A stretch of 64,000 bases of DNA, taken from assembly GCF_002865645.1 (NCBI RefSeq), contig NW_020194686.1, positions 488,385-552,384 of the forward strand, in the 5' to 3' direction. Source of the DNA: Hyaloscypha bicolor E. Lineage: Eukaryota; Ascomycota; Leotiomycetes; Helotiales; Hyaloscyphaceae. The notes below the pieces were generated by a model, which was given only the letters and a program-made list of their open reading frames with translations, did no database searches and was not told the DNA's origin. Made by a program: the position numbers and the translations under genes. This document shows positions 37,815 to 48,513 of the stretch, in pieces (positions within the stretch are counted from its first letter, which is position 1; every line of letters begins with the position of its first letter).

Positions 37815-39166
37815 GTTCCGTTCTGTGTAGGTGATGGGGATGGGCAAGGGAAGGAGGAGAGGGGTGTTATGGCGTTGTGTGGGTAATGATTATGAGTATT
37901 GGGATTTTGGCATGGTATTGTACAAGGGGAAGCAATTGAGACAACCATACTGCCTTCAGCGACTACCCCGCCGTGAACACCACGACCCATTTCGAACCGC
38001 TCATCGAACGCGCAAGTGCGTTACCTCGTCTTTCAAGCTTCGAGAATCCATTGTTGGGTTCTAAGCCATCTTGGACCCGAGGTTTCCTGCTCTCTATCTA
38101 TTTATTTTGCGCAGTGCAAATTCTTGTTTTGATGGTACTTTGGTACTTTTGTAGTTGAACGCTAATCTTTCCCTCTCTGTTCCGAGGTGGATTAGTTACC
38201 ATTGCCGCTCTTCTGGGTGTACTCATTCTCGACTCACCTTCTACTCAGATTACTCAGGCTCTGCTCTCCCGTACCCAGCCACGTTCTTGCTCTCGTTTCC
38301 GGTAACTAATCAGTCTTTACCCCTTATTCGCTTATTCTTGTGCATGTTGGTGACTCTTTACGAATACGAAGGCGGGCGGCGTTGAAAACCGTCCACGTGC
38401 CGTCCAGCTGGCAGCAGCCGAGGAACACCAAAATCGCTACGTTTACAAAATCATACCGAATCTCAACGAAACGCCCGAAACTCTTTACAAGTCTTTGGGT
38501 GATAGAAAAGAAGCAGATCCAACTTTCGCAAAAAATTTACGATAATTAAATATAAGGAGGAATTGTGAGAAATTCCGTATTGCGAGGGTCAAAATTACGC
38601 TTGTCCTCGCTTAGGGTGTAAGACGAATTTCAATGCCGCTCACCTTTGTATCCAGGGAGACCAAATCAGCTCCCAAGCATCCCAAACTAGACCGCTCTAA
38701 AAATAAATCATTTCAATCTCTTAGCACATCCATGTCAATAACGGAGCTCTGGTACTTGTCCAAGGAGAGTGCCAGAAATCGAAGAACCAACACTCATAAA
38801 TTGCTGGTGCACAGACGACAGGCGGCAATTCAAGCCACATTGTGCTAAGTGAGACGCGTATGACATCCCAGCGGTTATATCAACCAACCAATGACCCCCA
38901 ATTGTTATGTTTCAAATTTAGTCCCTACGAGGGTGTGTCTACTCGTCAGGGAGTGCGGATCGCCTTCGAGTTAAACGCTGAGGAGCTTTGCCTGCGTTTC
39001 ATTGTCAAACCTTGCCAGGTAGTATCTTTGCACTCAGAGCCGCGCGCTAGGATCTCCATTCTATTTTCTTATATTCTCTGCGACATACTGTTGATTATAT
39101 GATGCAGAAAGGGCAGTTCAAAAACATTGGATATTTGTTACAGCTTCCTGCACATTGAACAACAAC
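37815..39166. other. Intergenic, no supported gene
   Basis: 1.35 kb with only short frames in mixed phases. It holds the primase 3' region and the promoter of the second DUF6594 gene. Confidence 0.55.
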
Positions 39167-40248
39167 ATGAGCTCGCGCGACGGCTCAAAGGAAGAGGGGG
39201 GTCCTTACTCTTCCCATGACAAGCCTTCAAAACTATTTCTTCGTCCTGAGGCTGATTTGAGCTTTGTTGCTCAGTATTTAAATCAAGATCCGGACCTCTG
39301 GGTGTTTCGACGTTTTGGAAAACTTCACTTATTTAATATTCTTTGCCTTCAGCAACACCTAGCGGAACTGGAAAACACGCTCGAGACGAAAATATGGAAT
39401 GGTGAAAAAACTGGGTTTGACGAGCTTTTGCCTAGTATTAAAGTTGCGTTAAAAGAATATGGTACACCTGCTATTTCATTGATCAACCTAGCTCTCTTCC
39501 CAGTTTTCTATCTGTACAATTCATCATCCAGATGATTATAAGTCTAACCTTCTCATAGACGATGCTCTGTCAATGCAGGCAAATTACAGGTCTTATCAAC
39601 AGCCCGAGAAACATATCTTCAAACTTCTTGAAAAATGGTGGAACTACTACCATGGCCGAGGCTCGGCGCTCCGTATCGGACTCGATTTTCATACTGGGGG
39701 TAAAAGCCGCCAGAAGGACCTCGCCTCCATAGCTGCGCTTGAGAAAACGTGGACTCATAGGTTCATCGACAGTCACGATCACCTGAGACGTTTATTCGCA
39801 AAGGCCAGTACTTTCTCTACTCCCCCCACTGCTAGCTAGACCGCCTTACCGCATGTGCCTGAGCTAACATTCCATGCGTATAGGATGATGGCTTGGGCGA
39901 ACAATTGCCGTCAACACTGCTCTACTCCGAGGAAAATGTTCAGCGTGCAGAAGCTGTTTTTCTCCATGCCTGCTTCTGCTGCTTGCTGCTCTGCCCTATC
40001 CTGGCACTCTCCTATGTCCATAGCAAAACCTGGAAGCTAGTTATTCTAGCGGCTTCCTTGTTTGCAACAGCTGTGTTGACAGTAGGATTTCTCAATACGC
40101 CCAACAAGAATGCTTTGGCTTTAGTAGCGGGGTAAGACTTGCACCTTAAACCTTTCACTTCATTCGAGGATTAGTCAGTATGCTAAGTTTTTGTGACAGA
40201 TACGCAGCAATATTAGTAGTTTTCCTATCGAATGGTGTCGGCTCATGA
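39167..40248 (+). CDS. DUF6594-like membrane protein (copy 2), one junction unresolved
   Basis: Second member of the fungal DUF6594 family, more diverged than the copy at 28 kb. Exon 1 is 39,167-39,461, exon 2 starts 39,559 (97-bp intron), exon 3 is 39,884-40,131, and exon 4 is 40,200-40,248 (68-bp intron). The joins EYDDALSMQ and ALVAGYAAILVVF are in frame and family-like. Recognisable are WVFRRFGKLHLFNILCLQ, a helical middle, and two membrane spans in exon 3. The ending LVVFLSNGVGS is atypical. The only good donor after exon 2 (GTACTT at 39,808) does not match the phase of the obvious acceptor at 39,883, so translation breaks there unless a GC donor or other junction is used. The gene may be newly inactivated. 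Confidence 0.72.
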
Positions 40249-40559
40249 TTATTAAGATTTATCAGAGAAGCAAACACCGGTAATTTGACGGTCGAATGGA
40301 TGAGATTGCTGTTGATGTCATTTGATTGATAAGCTCAATTGTGGATATTGTACAATTAACTATCGTTTAAATAAGCGTCCTTTCTCAGCCAGCTGAGTGA
40401 TAGGTGATGACCAACTTGAATTCCAAACAGACCAGCAGTAGAAACACAATGTGCAAATATACAAGAAACATCCATAAAATACAACCAAATTCCATCGTCG
40501 CCAAGTAGCCAAGGAACCCTATATAAGACATGAAAGGCTGCGGACAGTAAGAAATACTC
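40249..40559. other. Convergent intergenic region
   Basis: About 310 bp between two convergent genes, AT-leaning; presumably both 3' UTRs. No terminator structure can be singled out. Confidence 0.6.
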
Positions 40560-42293
40560 CTAGGGCTTTACTCGAATAAAAATATCATTCAAGTGCACCC
40601 CTTGCCGTGACAGTGACTTAACCCCTCCACCATCCCGCTCAACCTCAAACTCCAGATTTTTCCATGCGTCAAAACAGTCAATTGCCAAGGTGGAGAATGT
40701 TCCAGGTGAGCATATCCTGAATTTCTCGCCCTTCTTGGCAAACTTTAATTTCTGACACGACTTTGTCCCCGATTGAATGACAACACGAAGTACCCCCTCC
40801 GGTTTTTCATTATCCTCGCCCTTCCAGTCAATGATGTCTAAATACTGTCCATTCCTGGAACAAAAGTATTTGCCGGGCAGATCAGGACAACTAGAAGTCG
40901 GTGTGTCCGGTTGGGCGTCGAGTAGCTCCAGTTCCTTTACTTTAAGGGCGTTTTCATCGAATATTTGATTAGCTAGTTCAAAGTATCGTTCAGCAGAAGT
41001 CATCGTGCTCCAGCTTGGTAGGTAATTGCTAACGTCCCAACCGATAGCCTTTGGAGGTCGAAGGTCAAAGATTTCTTGCAGGTAGAGCCGCGAGATAAGA
41101 TCGGAGGCGTCGAGAGGGCCTGACGTATTGGTGAGGACGATGACGAATGTACGTTTGCTGGGTAGGAAATAAACTGTGCCGGCCCAACCAGTAGCAGATC
41201 CTGCTAAATAGAATGCGCTGATTTCTTCCTCACCGGATGGTTTCCCAAGTACGTGCGTCTTGAGACTACTATCAGGGGATATCATTCGATTGAGAGAGTG
41301 GCTCCCTGGGCCCGTTGAGTTCAAACTGGTAAGCAGTCCGCAAGGGGTATATCCCGCCTGTTTATTAACAAGGCTCTTACCAGAGCCAAGAGACTCGAAG
41401 ACTGCTTTGTCGAACCGGCCGACAGGCTTCCCATCCTTTGCCGACAGCAATCCCTCAAAAAAGCGGCCTAGATCAGCAGCAGAGGTGTAAGGACCTAGCC
41501 AAGCAATCTCGACTATATCGGATAAACCAAGTATCGTAGTCGGCCTAAAGATACGGCGACGTCGATCGCTGGATACTACATGCGGCTGTCTTTGGCTTTC
41601 GTTTGTGCGCGAACCTAGCAGATCTTCGAGGCATAGAAAGGTACGCTCCATCCCGAAAGGCTTGAAAATGTACTCCTTTAGGAACTCGTTAAGGGACCCC
41701 GATGCCTTGTCAACGAGCAAAGCTAGCAAGATGTAATTGGCATTAGAATATATTATCTGATTTTCTCCTTCCGCCGGCTGTTCGCGCGTATCTTTGGCGT
41801 ATTGAGATATTCTATCAGTAACGTCGTGAAGACATTGCAGTGGCGTCCCATCTGGGGCGAGTAGGATATGGTTTATGTCGTAAACTCCGTTGCAGTGAAG
41901 GAGCAGTTTCAGCACACTTGGGTCCCCAGGTAGAGGGCGCATCTGATCTTGGACCCCGACCAAATTATTGTAGACGTCCGTGAAAGGCCTATCCCAAGCG
42001 CCTTCCAGCTTGCGATACTCCGCTGTTGCACTTGAATCTGACGAGAGTTTGTCGATTATCAGAATAAGACAGGCGGCAATAAAGACCTTGAACAATGATG
42101 CGCATTGAAAAAGAAGGTCTTCATCGCATTGTGGATCGCGTTGCGCTTGACCAGTAGCTGGCTTATGGTAGGTTGCGTGGGTTTTCCCGTGTTGGGCTCT
42201 GCAGTATATACAGCATCGAGCAGTATTCGAAATATCTAGTATTGCAAGGACGCTTGGATCAAGAGCCTCGAGGGTCTGCTGGAAGGAAGACAT
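40560..42293 (-). CDS. Beta-lactamase-fold serine hydrolase
   Basis: Single-exon gene for 577 residues, of the class C beta-lactamase/penicillin-binding-protein-like family widespread in fungi, where members act as esterases, peptidases or transacylases rather than in drug resistance. The catalytic SxxK motif is SLFK at residues 66-69 (CASLFKVF) and the second motif YxN is Tyr182-Ser-Asn184 (IIYSNANY). The third motif region reads GSATGWAGTVYFLPS at about 365, without the usual H/K-T-G, which is common in the distant fungal branch. The C-terminal 130 residues look like the beta-rich extra domain often found in such proteins. No signal peptide is evident, so it is probably cytosolic. The substrate cannot be predicted. 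Confidence 0.9.
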   Translation of the reverse strand: MSSFQQTLEALDPSVLAILDISNTARCCIYCRAQHGKTHATYHKPATGQAQRDPQCDEDLLFQCASLFKVFIAACLILIIDKLSSDSSATAEYRKLEGAWDRPFTDVYNNLVGVQDQMRPLPGDPSVLKLLLHCNGVYDINHILLAPDGTPLQCLHDVTDRISQYAKDTREQPAEGENQIIYSNANYILLALLVDKASGSLNEFLKEYIFKPFGMERTFLCLEDLLGSRTNESQRQPHVVSSDRRRRIFRPTTILGLSDIVEIAWLGPYTSAADLGRFFEGLLSAKDGKPVGRFDKAVFESLGSGKSLVNKQAGYTPCGLLTSLNSTGPGSHSLNRMISPDSSLKTHVLGKPSGEEEISAFYLAGSATGWAGTVYFLPSKRTFVIVLTNTSGPLDASDLISRLYLQEIFDLRPPKAIGWDVSNYLPSWSTMTSAERYFELANQIFDENALKVKELELLDAQPDTPTSSCPDLPGKYFCSRNGQYLDIIDWKGEDNEKPEGVLRVVIQSGTKSCQKLKFAKKGEKFRICSPGTFSTLAIDCFDAWKNLEFEVERDGGGVKSLSRQGVHLNDIFIRVKP

Positions 42294-44039
42294 AGTCGAA
42301 TTTTTGGGAAAGATGCTATATCGGCTGAGATCAGCGAACGTACGTAGGACTGGATCATCAATAGAATACTCATGAAAGTAGGCTTACATAGCAAGCGGAA
42401 TAGAGGAGAAGGCAGGCGCTTCGCCGTCGTTACAATACTGGGTTCCAAGACCGAGGAAGATTTCTGCCCTTGAGTGCCCACCGGAAGTCCAGGCAATGGA
42501 GGATATGGCTCGGACGATGGAGGAGCGTCGCAAACTGAGTGTGGTACGATAGATTGTAGGGAACAGGAAAGCTGAGATATCGCGGGTTCCGACAATACCC
42601 CTAATTTTCGACCCCGCTCTGACCCATCCCGGCTCCAACAGCATCTACAGTATAGAGACAGAGAAGCCATCTCCGCGAACTAGCGCGTGAGCGGCAAAGC
42701 ATCGCTTTGTTGGATCAAGATATTCCCACACATCTGTCAGCCGACCAACCTTCCACCACTGAAATAGAAAATATATCAGGCTCCGGTATAGCATCCTAGC
42801 ACATAGCAACAACCTTTCTGGCCTCTTGGAGTTCTGGGTTGTAAAACTCACTCCGCCTTCTAGCGTTAAAGTCGGTGTCCTTTTAGCTGCGGTAGGTTCC
42901 GATCTTCGCAAGCCCATTCACATCATTGAGGAATGCGGGGAACCCCATCGAGCAGACGAACACAACATGCAGACCAGAGACATTCCGACGCAGCACAACG
43001 CTTGCTATCGTATCATATTCACGCATATAACTATCGTCGGGGAGTATGCTACGTTGGAAGCTGATCTCAAACAGTCATAATTCCCCGCAGAAACAAAGGG
43101 CGGCCTTCAACGCTTTATTCTGGAAGCACTCGGCTCTCCATCGGAGTTCAATACATACATGCAGCGACATACTTGTCTTTGAAGCACCAAGTACTTACGA
43201 GGCGGGAATCAAAGGCAGCAACGGTCGTCGACAGACTTTCCGAGCCCCTTCGCGCGACGGACTGACGTCGTCGTTCCAGATTTTCGGCTCCCCAAGAGAG
43301 GCAGCAGACTTGAATCGACAATCGAACGAACATCGGTCTGCTTAAACCGACGACCTGCGCTATGCAACGCATTCGCACAATGAGATCCAAAAAGGAGATG
43401 GAAGTTGTAACCAAGAAGCACAAAGGTTTTGGCATGGAGTCGATAGCCAGGAAGAGCACCATATTTGCGTTGCGGACAATAGCAGTTGGTGCGATGGTAG
43501 GTTAAGGAGTGTATGCAGACCAGCAAGATATATAGGAGGACAAAGGGGGAAAGCATCTACACATGCTGCGAGATTGATAGGATTTCTCAAGGCTCAACCG
43601 TCGCCGTCGATTCAGATTCTGCTCGCCAATCGCGGTTCTGGGCAGGATTTTCGACGACGAGATTTCTGGAGGAACAGCATGCTACATTGTCTTGAGTCAT
43701 CTATCGAAATTCGTATGAGGACATCGATCGGAGAAGTCGTGAGAAAGAGGTTTCGGGACTGGACCCGGCCTGCCCGGGTTCGGATCCGGCATGGGAGCAC
43801 AAAGGCATCCGAGCACGGCTCCGCGGCGCGCCCATGTAAGATCGGCCCCAATGAGCAAGGATCTTGCGGAATGGACGAATGGTTCTCAACTGGAGGACGG
43901 GGTGGTATTTCAATGAAGGCAGGTCCATCTTTCCTTCAAAATGAACACACACGATCTGCATATTTGAGGAGACGCGTGCTCCCATTCCAGAACGTGGAGA
44001 ATTCGAGAACCGACGAACCCGACCACCACAGGCAAGACA
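42294..44039. other. Region of uncertain small frames
   Basis: Minus-strand frames at 42,384-42,670 and 42,645-42,917 and plus-strand frames at 43,513-44,000 have no recognisable family. A polypyrimidine stretch ending TATTTCAG (minus strand, about 42,760) resembles a splice acceptor, so a diverged multi-exon gene or relic upstream of the hydrolase is possible. Confidence 0.35.
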
Positions 44040-44270
44040 ATGTCAGGCTCTGCCGCCCCCAAGTCGACAAAAGACCAGCAGACCTTCGAGCCAGACTTTA
44101 AGGCGAAGGAAATGGTCGAGAGTGATGATACTTGGTTTCAAAAGAGATTTGGCGCACAAAAGGAGGACAAGAGCAAGGCAGGCGCAACTGGCAAAGCTCC
44201 CAAGAGTGGTGGCAGGGGAAAACGTAACCCCGCGAAGAAGACTGGAGTACGAATCAATCCATCCGTTTGA
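44040..44270 (+). CDS. Small hypothetical charged protein
   Basis: A 76-codon ATG frame. The product is Lys/Gly/Ala-rich and hydrophilic, with DDTWFQKRFGAQKED in the middle and a basic tail (GGRGKRNPAKKTG). No domain, membrane span or signal peptide is seen. It may extend past its stop through splicing. Reality is unproven; composition and a clean ATG are the only support. Confidence 0.3.
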   Translation: MSGSAAPKSTKDQQTFEPDFKAKEMVESDDTWFQKRFGAQKEDKSKAGATGKAPKSGGRGKRNPAKKTGVRINPSV

Positions 44271-45018
44271 TTGGGATGGGAGTCGACTGACAGAATCGTT
44301 TAGGGATCCAAATGTATTGCTTCATGAGAAGCCGTACGTCTGGCAATTGCCGCCGTCTGATGAGCCCTTCGCTGGTGGTTCAGGTCGACGACAATCCTGA
44401 CGTAGGCGTGCCATGCCATCCAGGCATAGAGGGGAGTGTGAGTTGTCGAGTTGGGACGCGGAACATCGCCAACTAGAATTGGAATTCTCATCGGGCTGCG
44501 CAACGGGTCCGGAATGCGGAGGACGTTACACGAAGTTCGATGTAGTCACACACAGTTCCCATAAATACCAGTAGCGCGCCCCCACGACTTAATTTTGATC
44601 TTTAGTGAACAGGTGTCCATTGGACGAGGGAACACCCTTCCGCACGGCCCGGAGCGAACGGGGCAAGATCATGTCATGCGGGGAGTTGTGATGCAAGGAA
44701 AAGAAATGAGGGAGCCCCCACGCGCAGTGTCCACCGTCACACTGGTTTGCAGAGGCCAAAGGTGATTGGCCTTGCTTGGCCAAGTTACCAGGGCCCTTGA
44801 ACCTTCCTGCAGTCGACGCCGCGGAAGGCAGCCGCCGTATCCGAGCTTCGTTACACAAATACTCGAGCAAGGTCGCTGGGCGAGAATTATTGGTCGTCTT
44901 CTCTCACATCCATCCGCCACACAATCTGATTTAAGCTCTACGAAATCTGGCCTTCTCTCTCCGTCTCTTCTACTACTTCAGAACTAAAGTAGATCTATCT
45001 GCTTTTCTTTCTCTCGCC

Positions 45019-45613
45019 ATGTCCTCTCTAAATCTGCATATCAGAGTCACTCTCCTGGTCGAGGAGATGCTCCGCCACAAACTCCCTCCCAGCCCCCTGT
45101 TACCATTGCACCCCATCACTCCATACACCGGACAACACATATCCTTCCCGGCCCTTCACTCATTCGAAGTCTGCGACACAATTTCTCATCGCTCCTGATC
45201 GATAACTACACCGACTATTTGTCTCCCGTTGAAGCATCAAGCCTCAGTAAGGCGGAAGCCGAAGGAGAATACCTTCCCGCCCGGACACTGCCGAAAACAC
45301 CACAAGTATTTTGCTACAGGAAGCCCTTTGAAAAATGCCCATGTCACATCTACCGTAAACTACATCACCGGTCTGCGCAGGCGGATAACGTGAGGAGTCC
45401 CATCCTTAGCAACCATGCTGTGGGATGTACAGTACAAGCTCAGAAACAGCAGACGCTGCAAGTATCTCGGCGAGGACCCGGTCGGTACTTTGGGAAACGC
45501 TATTGCATGTTCAGGCTGACTTGGGGTTTATTCAGGTTACTCAGGGATGCTCACCCTCGGCTGCGGTAAAAGCGGCCGCTGCTCACGTCGAGCGACTTAA
45601 ACGGAACCAGTGA
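45019..45613 (+). CDS. Candidate multi-exon hypothetical gene
   Basis: A CT-rich leader and good start context (CGCCATGTC at 45,019) precede protein-like stretches in changing frames. The longest runs from about 45,063 to 45,400 in one frame, with RSLRHNFSSLLIDNYTDYL and SKAEAEGEYLPARTLPKTP. A classic intron end (CTGAC, then TTTATTCAG at about 45,516-45,536) leads into a short last exon reading VTQGCSPSAAVKAAAAHVE and ending in TGA at 45,611-45,613. The exon chain cannot be fixed by eye and I recognise no family. Confidence 0.35.
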
Positions 45614-45938
45614 ACATTGGATCAGAGTCTGACTTCCCTAGTACTTTGACTCTCTACCTCTCAAGAACACGACAGAAAATTTGATAACACGGTGTAATGA
45701 TCTGTGTAACAAATGGCATCCTCATGGATCGTGGTGGCTTGCTGGCTGTAGAGAAAAGTAGATATGAGTCAACAGCTGAATGTCTTGGCAGCATTTGAAG
45801 GCGTTCTTCGCCCCTATCGCGAACGAGGCCACAGTGTCCCTATCCCTCCTACGGTATACAAATATGGTCAAATCAACCATGAACCAGGAAATCAATTCCT
45901 AAACCTCATAATTATTGAAAAATCATATCCAACACACA

Positions 45939-47349
45939 ATGTCCTTAACCCCCTTCCAACTCGGCCTCCTCTCTCACCTCGCTGCTATCGGCCTCCTGTT
46001 AGCAGGGCTTCTTATACCTCCCTCGAAACTCACTCACAATCAACTAGCCCTCGCATTTCTACCTCCTATATGGGTGTGTCATATCTATTCCTGGTCCGTC
46101 GGCCTCGGTTTCCTGGCTGGGGTCCAGGTTTTGTGGGCCACGGAACTCCTCTTATTCCAAAACCCTCGGGAGAAATTCCAGGTCATCTATCACCAACCTC
46201 CGCCTCCCTCTCCACCTCTCAAGCCCACGGGCGAGAGTATCTCAAAGAGTAACAAAGAGAGCGAGAAGGATGACAAGCCAAAGCATATACGGAAGGAGCC
46301 CTATCCTACGAATTTCCGGAGCAGGCTTCAATGGGTCTTCAAACTCCACATCTCAATGCGCTACGTCGGATGGGATACCGGCTCTCCCACACCCAACAAT
46401 TCTCTTCCCAGAAACGGGAGAAAACAGTCTCGCCTCCGCTGGCTACTAAACAACATGCTCCTCGCAGGCCTCTGCTTTCTCCTCATCGACGCCACGAACG
46501 CATACCAACATCTCGACCCCTATTTCCAAATCGAAACTCCCATCGATTCTGTTTTCACTCTCCCTTTATCTGCATTGCTCTCTCGTTACACTTTGGGTTT
46601 CCTTCCGCCGCCGAGACTGGTAAGGATTCTTGTTCTGGGAGTGCAGCAGTACGCCGTGTTCACGTTGATTAATCGCGTGTTGGCGATTCTGCACGTTAGT
46701 TTTGGTGGACTGGGTCTTTTTGGTGAGTGGTGGGGTGGAGTTGAGAGTTGGCCGATGTTGATGGGGAGCCCGGCTGTGGTGTGGGGGAGTGGATTGAGGG
46801 GCTTCTGGGGGAGGTTTTGGCATCAACTATTCCGAAACGTGAGTTTTCTCCCAGTTTTCTCGGCGTTGAGAGTAGGCAGGCTGATGCTGATGAGGGTAGT
46901 TGTTCATGAGCCCCGCAAAAGCATTGATAAATGTGCTGGGCGTAAAGCCCAAGTCTCTCCCCGCATACGCGATTAGGATAGTAATCGCCTTCTTCATTTC
47001 GGGAGTCCTCCACGCTGCTACTCTTCCACGCAATATTTACAGTGTCAGTCCGCTACGATACGCATCTTTCTTTTGGATCCAGGGTGTTTGTGTTTTGCTT
47101 GAAGTCATGGTCGAGCAGATGTTGGGTGATGGAAAGCTAAAGCAAAGAGCCTGGTGGAAGCGATATGGGGCAGGAATTATTAGGTTGCTGTGGACAGTTG
47201 TGGTTCTTTATGTAACGGTGCCGGTTGTTGCGGATGAGTTGACAAGGGTTTTGAGAGTTATGGGTCTCAAGCCGACGGTGCTGTTACCGCTACCGCTGCC
47301 GAAGAACAATAAGATGGACAGGGTGTTCCTAAGAGAGATTATGAAGTAG
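45939..47349 (+). CDS. Wax-synthase-like membrane acyltransferase
   Basis: Multi-pass membrane protein of the fungal wax-synthase-like/MBOAT-related family, whose members acylate alcohols or secondary metabolites. Exons 45,939-46,838 and 46,900-47,349 (61-bp GTGAGT...GTAG intron) give 449 residues. The join restores the family core: GSGLRGFWGRFWHQLFRN followed by LFMSPAKALINVLG. The conserved active-site His is expected in SGVLHAA (about residue 338). About seven hydrophobic spans are visible, the first two directly after the start, with a charged cytosolic-looking loop (about 90-150). No biosynthetic core gene lies next to it, so it may act in lipid metabolism rather than a cluster. Substrate unknown. 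Confidence 0.85.
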
Positions 47350-48513
47350 CCTTTTACCCTGCACCCTTAAAACTATGCAAACCAATCAGGGAAGGCACCT
47401 TCTTGCTATATAATCATAATCTCAATAACAAGTCTCTAAAACACTCAAGTTGACTATCAAGCTGCTATCGTCGTTGCTCCTCTAAGGCTCTAACTTACTC
47501 GATTTCTCAGAGCGTTGGGTCGCGGCAGCAGAGGTTGGTTTATTCGTAAATCTTAGTTCTCTTGTAAACTCTGAGCTCCTCATAATACTATGAACTGTAT
47601 TCTCGGGAGTTTCTAGAAAGCACATTCATGTAGTTAGCCATGAGAAAGGATTCACTCAAAGGCGCTATTATTAACACCCGGCTTTTCTTTGCAAATAACA
47701 ATAAATCATGAATCTGCTAATTGCTAAAAACTAAAGAAGAAAATTGACAGTGAGGTTGCAGGGGTATGATTATTCTGCCACGGCTTTCCTAAGGCTGGAA
47801 TTCCCTTATTAAGGCATTTAAGCGAGAAGCCTCGCCCCTATAAGAAGCGAATCTCACCCCATGCTACTTCGAACTTATATTTAAATTACGTATTTCAACG
47901 GTAAAGATTTAATTATAAAATAATTAATTATTTCAAGTATATAGCTTGCAATTATATCTTAATTTTCACAAATACACAATTATGTGGTCCCATTATAATC
48001 TTATTATTATTTGCGATTTGTGTAGACAATAGAAATTTGGTAAGTAATTTGGTATGGGGCTTGAAAGCGGCAAAAGCGTCTTTAGTAGGGCGCTATGTGA
48101 TTGCCTTACAGTTTTGATAGTGAAATCTGATGCCTTAGAAATACGGTGCAAGAATAATCGTACCCAGTTGCAGTTGACAGCAAATAGCAATTTGACAATA
48201 AAGGGAATGGATTTTAATGTCCAACTGCTATATACAAAGAACATTTGTACCAGTCTCTACTGCAATCGGAGAACTGTCCGTCATAAAGTGCCCTAATTTG
48301 AAATGAAGCAGAGAGCATCTGGGCAGGTTCGATGTCCTTTGTAGTGTTAGCGCGAGCGGTTGACTTGGGAGCAGATAGGAAACCGCTACTATAGTCTATA
48401 TATGATGTCAATTTAGCGCAGCTTGACTCTAAAAGTCTAAAATAGGCCACCTTTCGAATATCACTTGGTGTATTGTGCAACTCCAAGACCAATGATATCC
48501 CTTAATAGAACCC
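47350..48513. other. Intergenic with an AT-rich patch
   Basis: 1.16 kb between convergent genes. From about 47,870 to 48,010 the sequence is strongly AT-rich and CA/TG-poor, suggesting a small worn repeat. No coding relic was recognised. Confidence 0.5.

Noticed and set aside
42384..42917. Overlapping minus-strand frames upstream of the beta-lactamase-like gene
   Set aside because: I tried them as exons of one protein, but no join gave a recognisable family. Kept only as an uncertain region.
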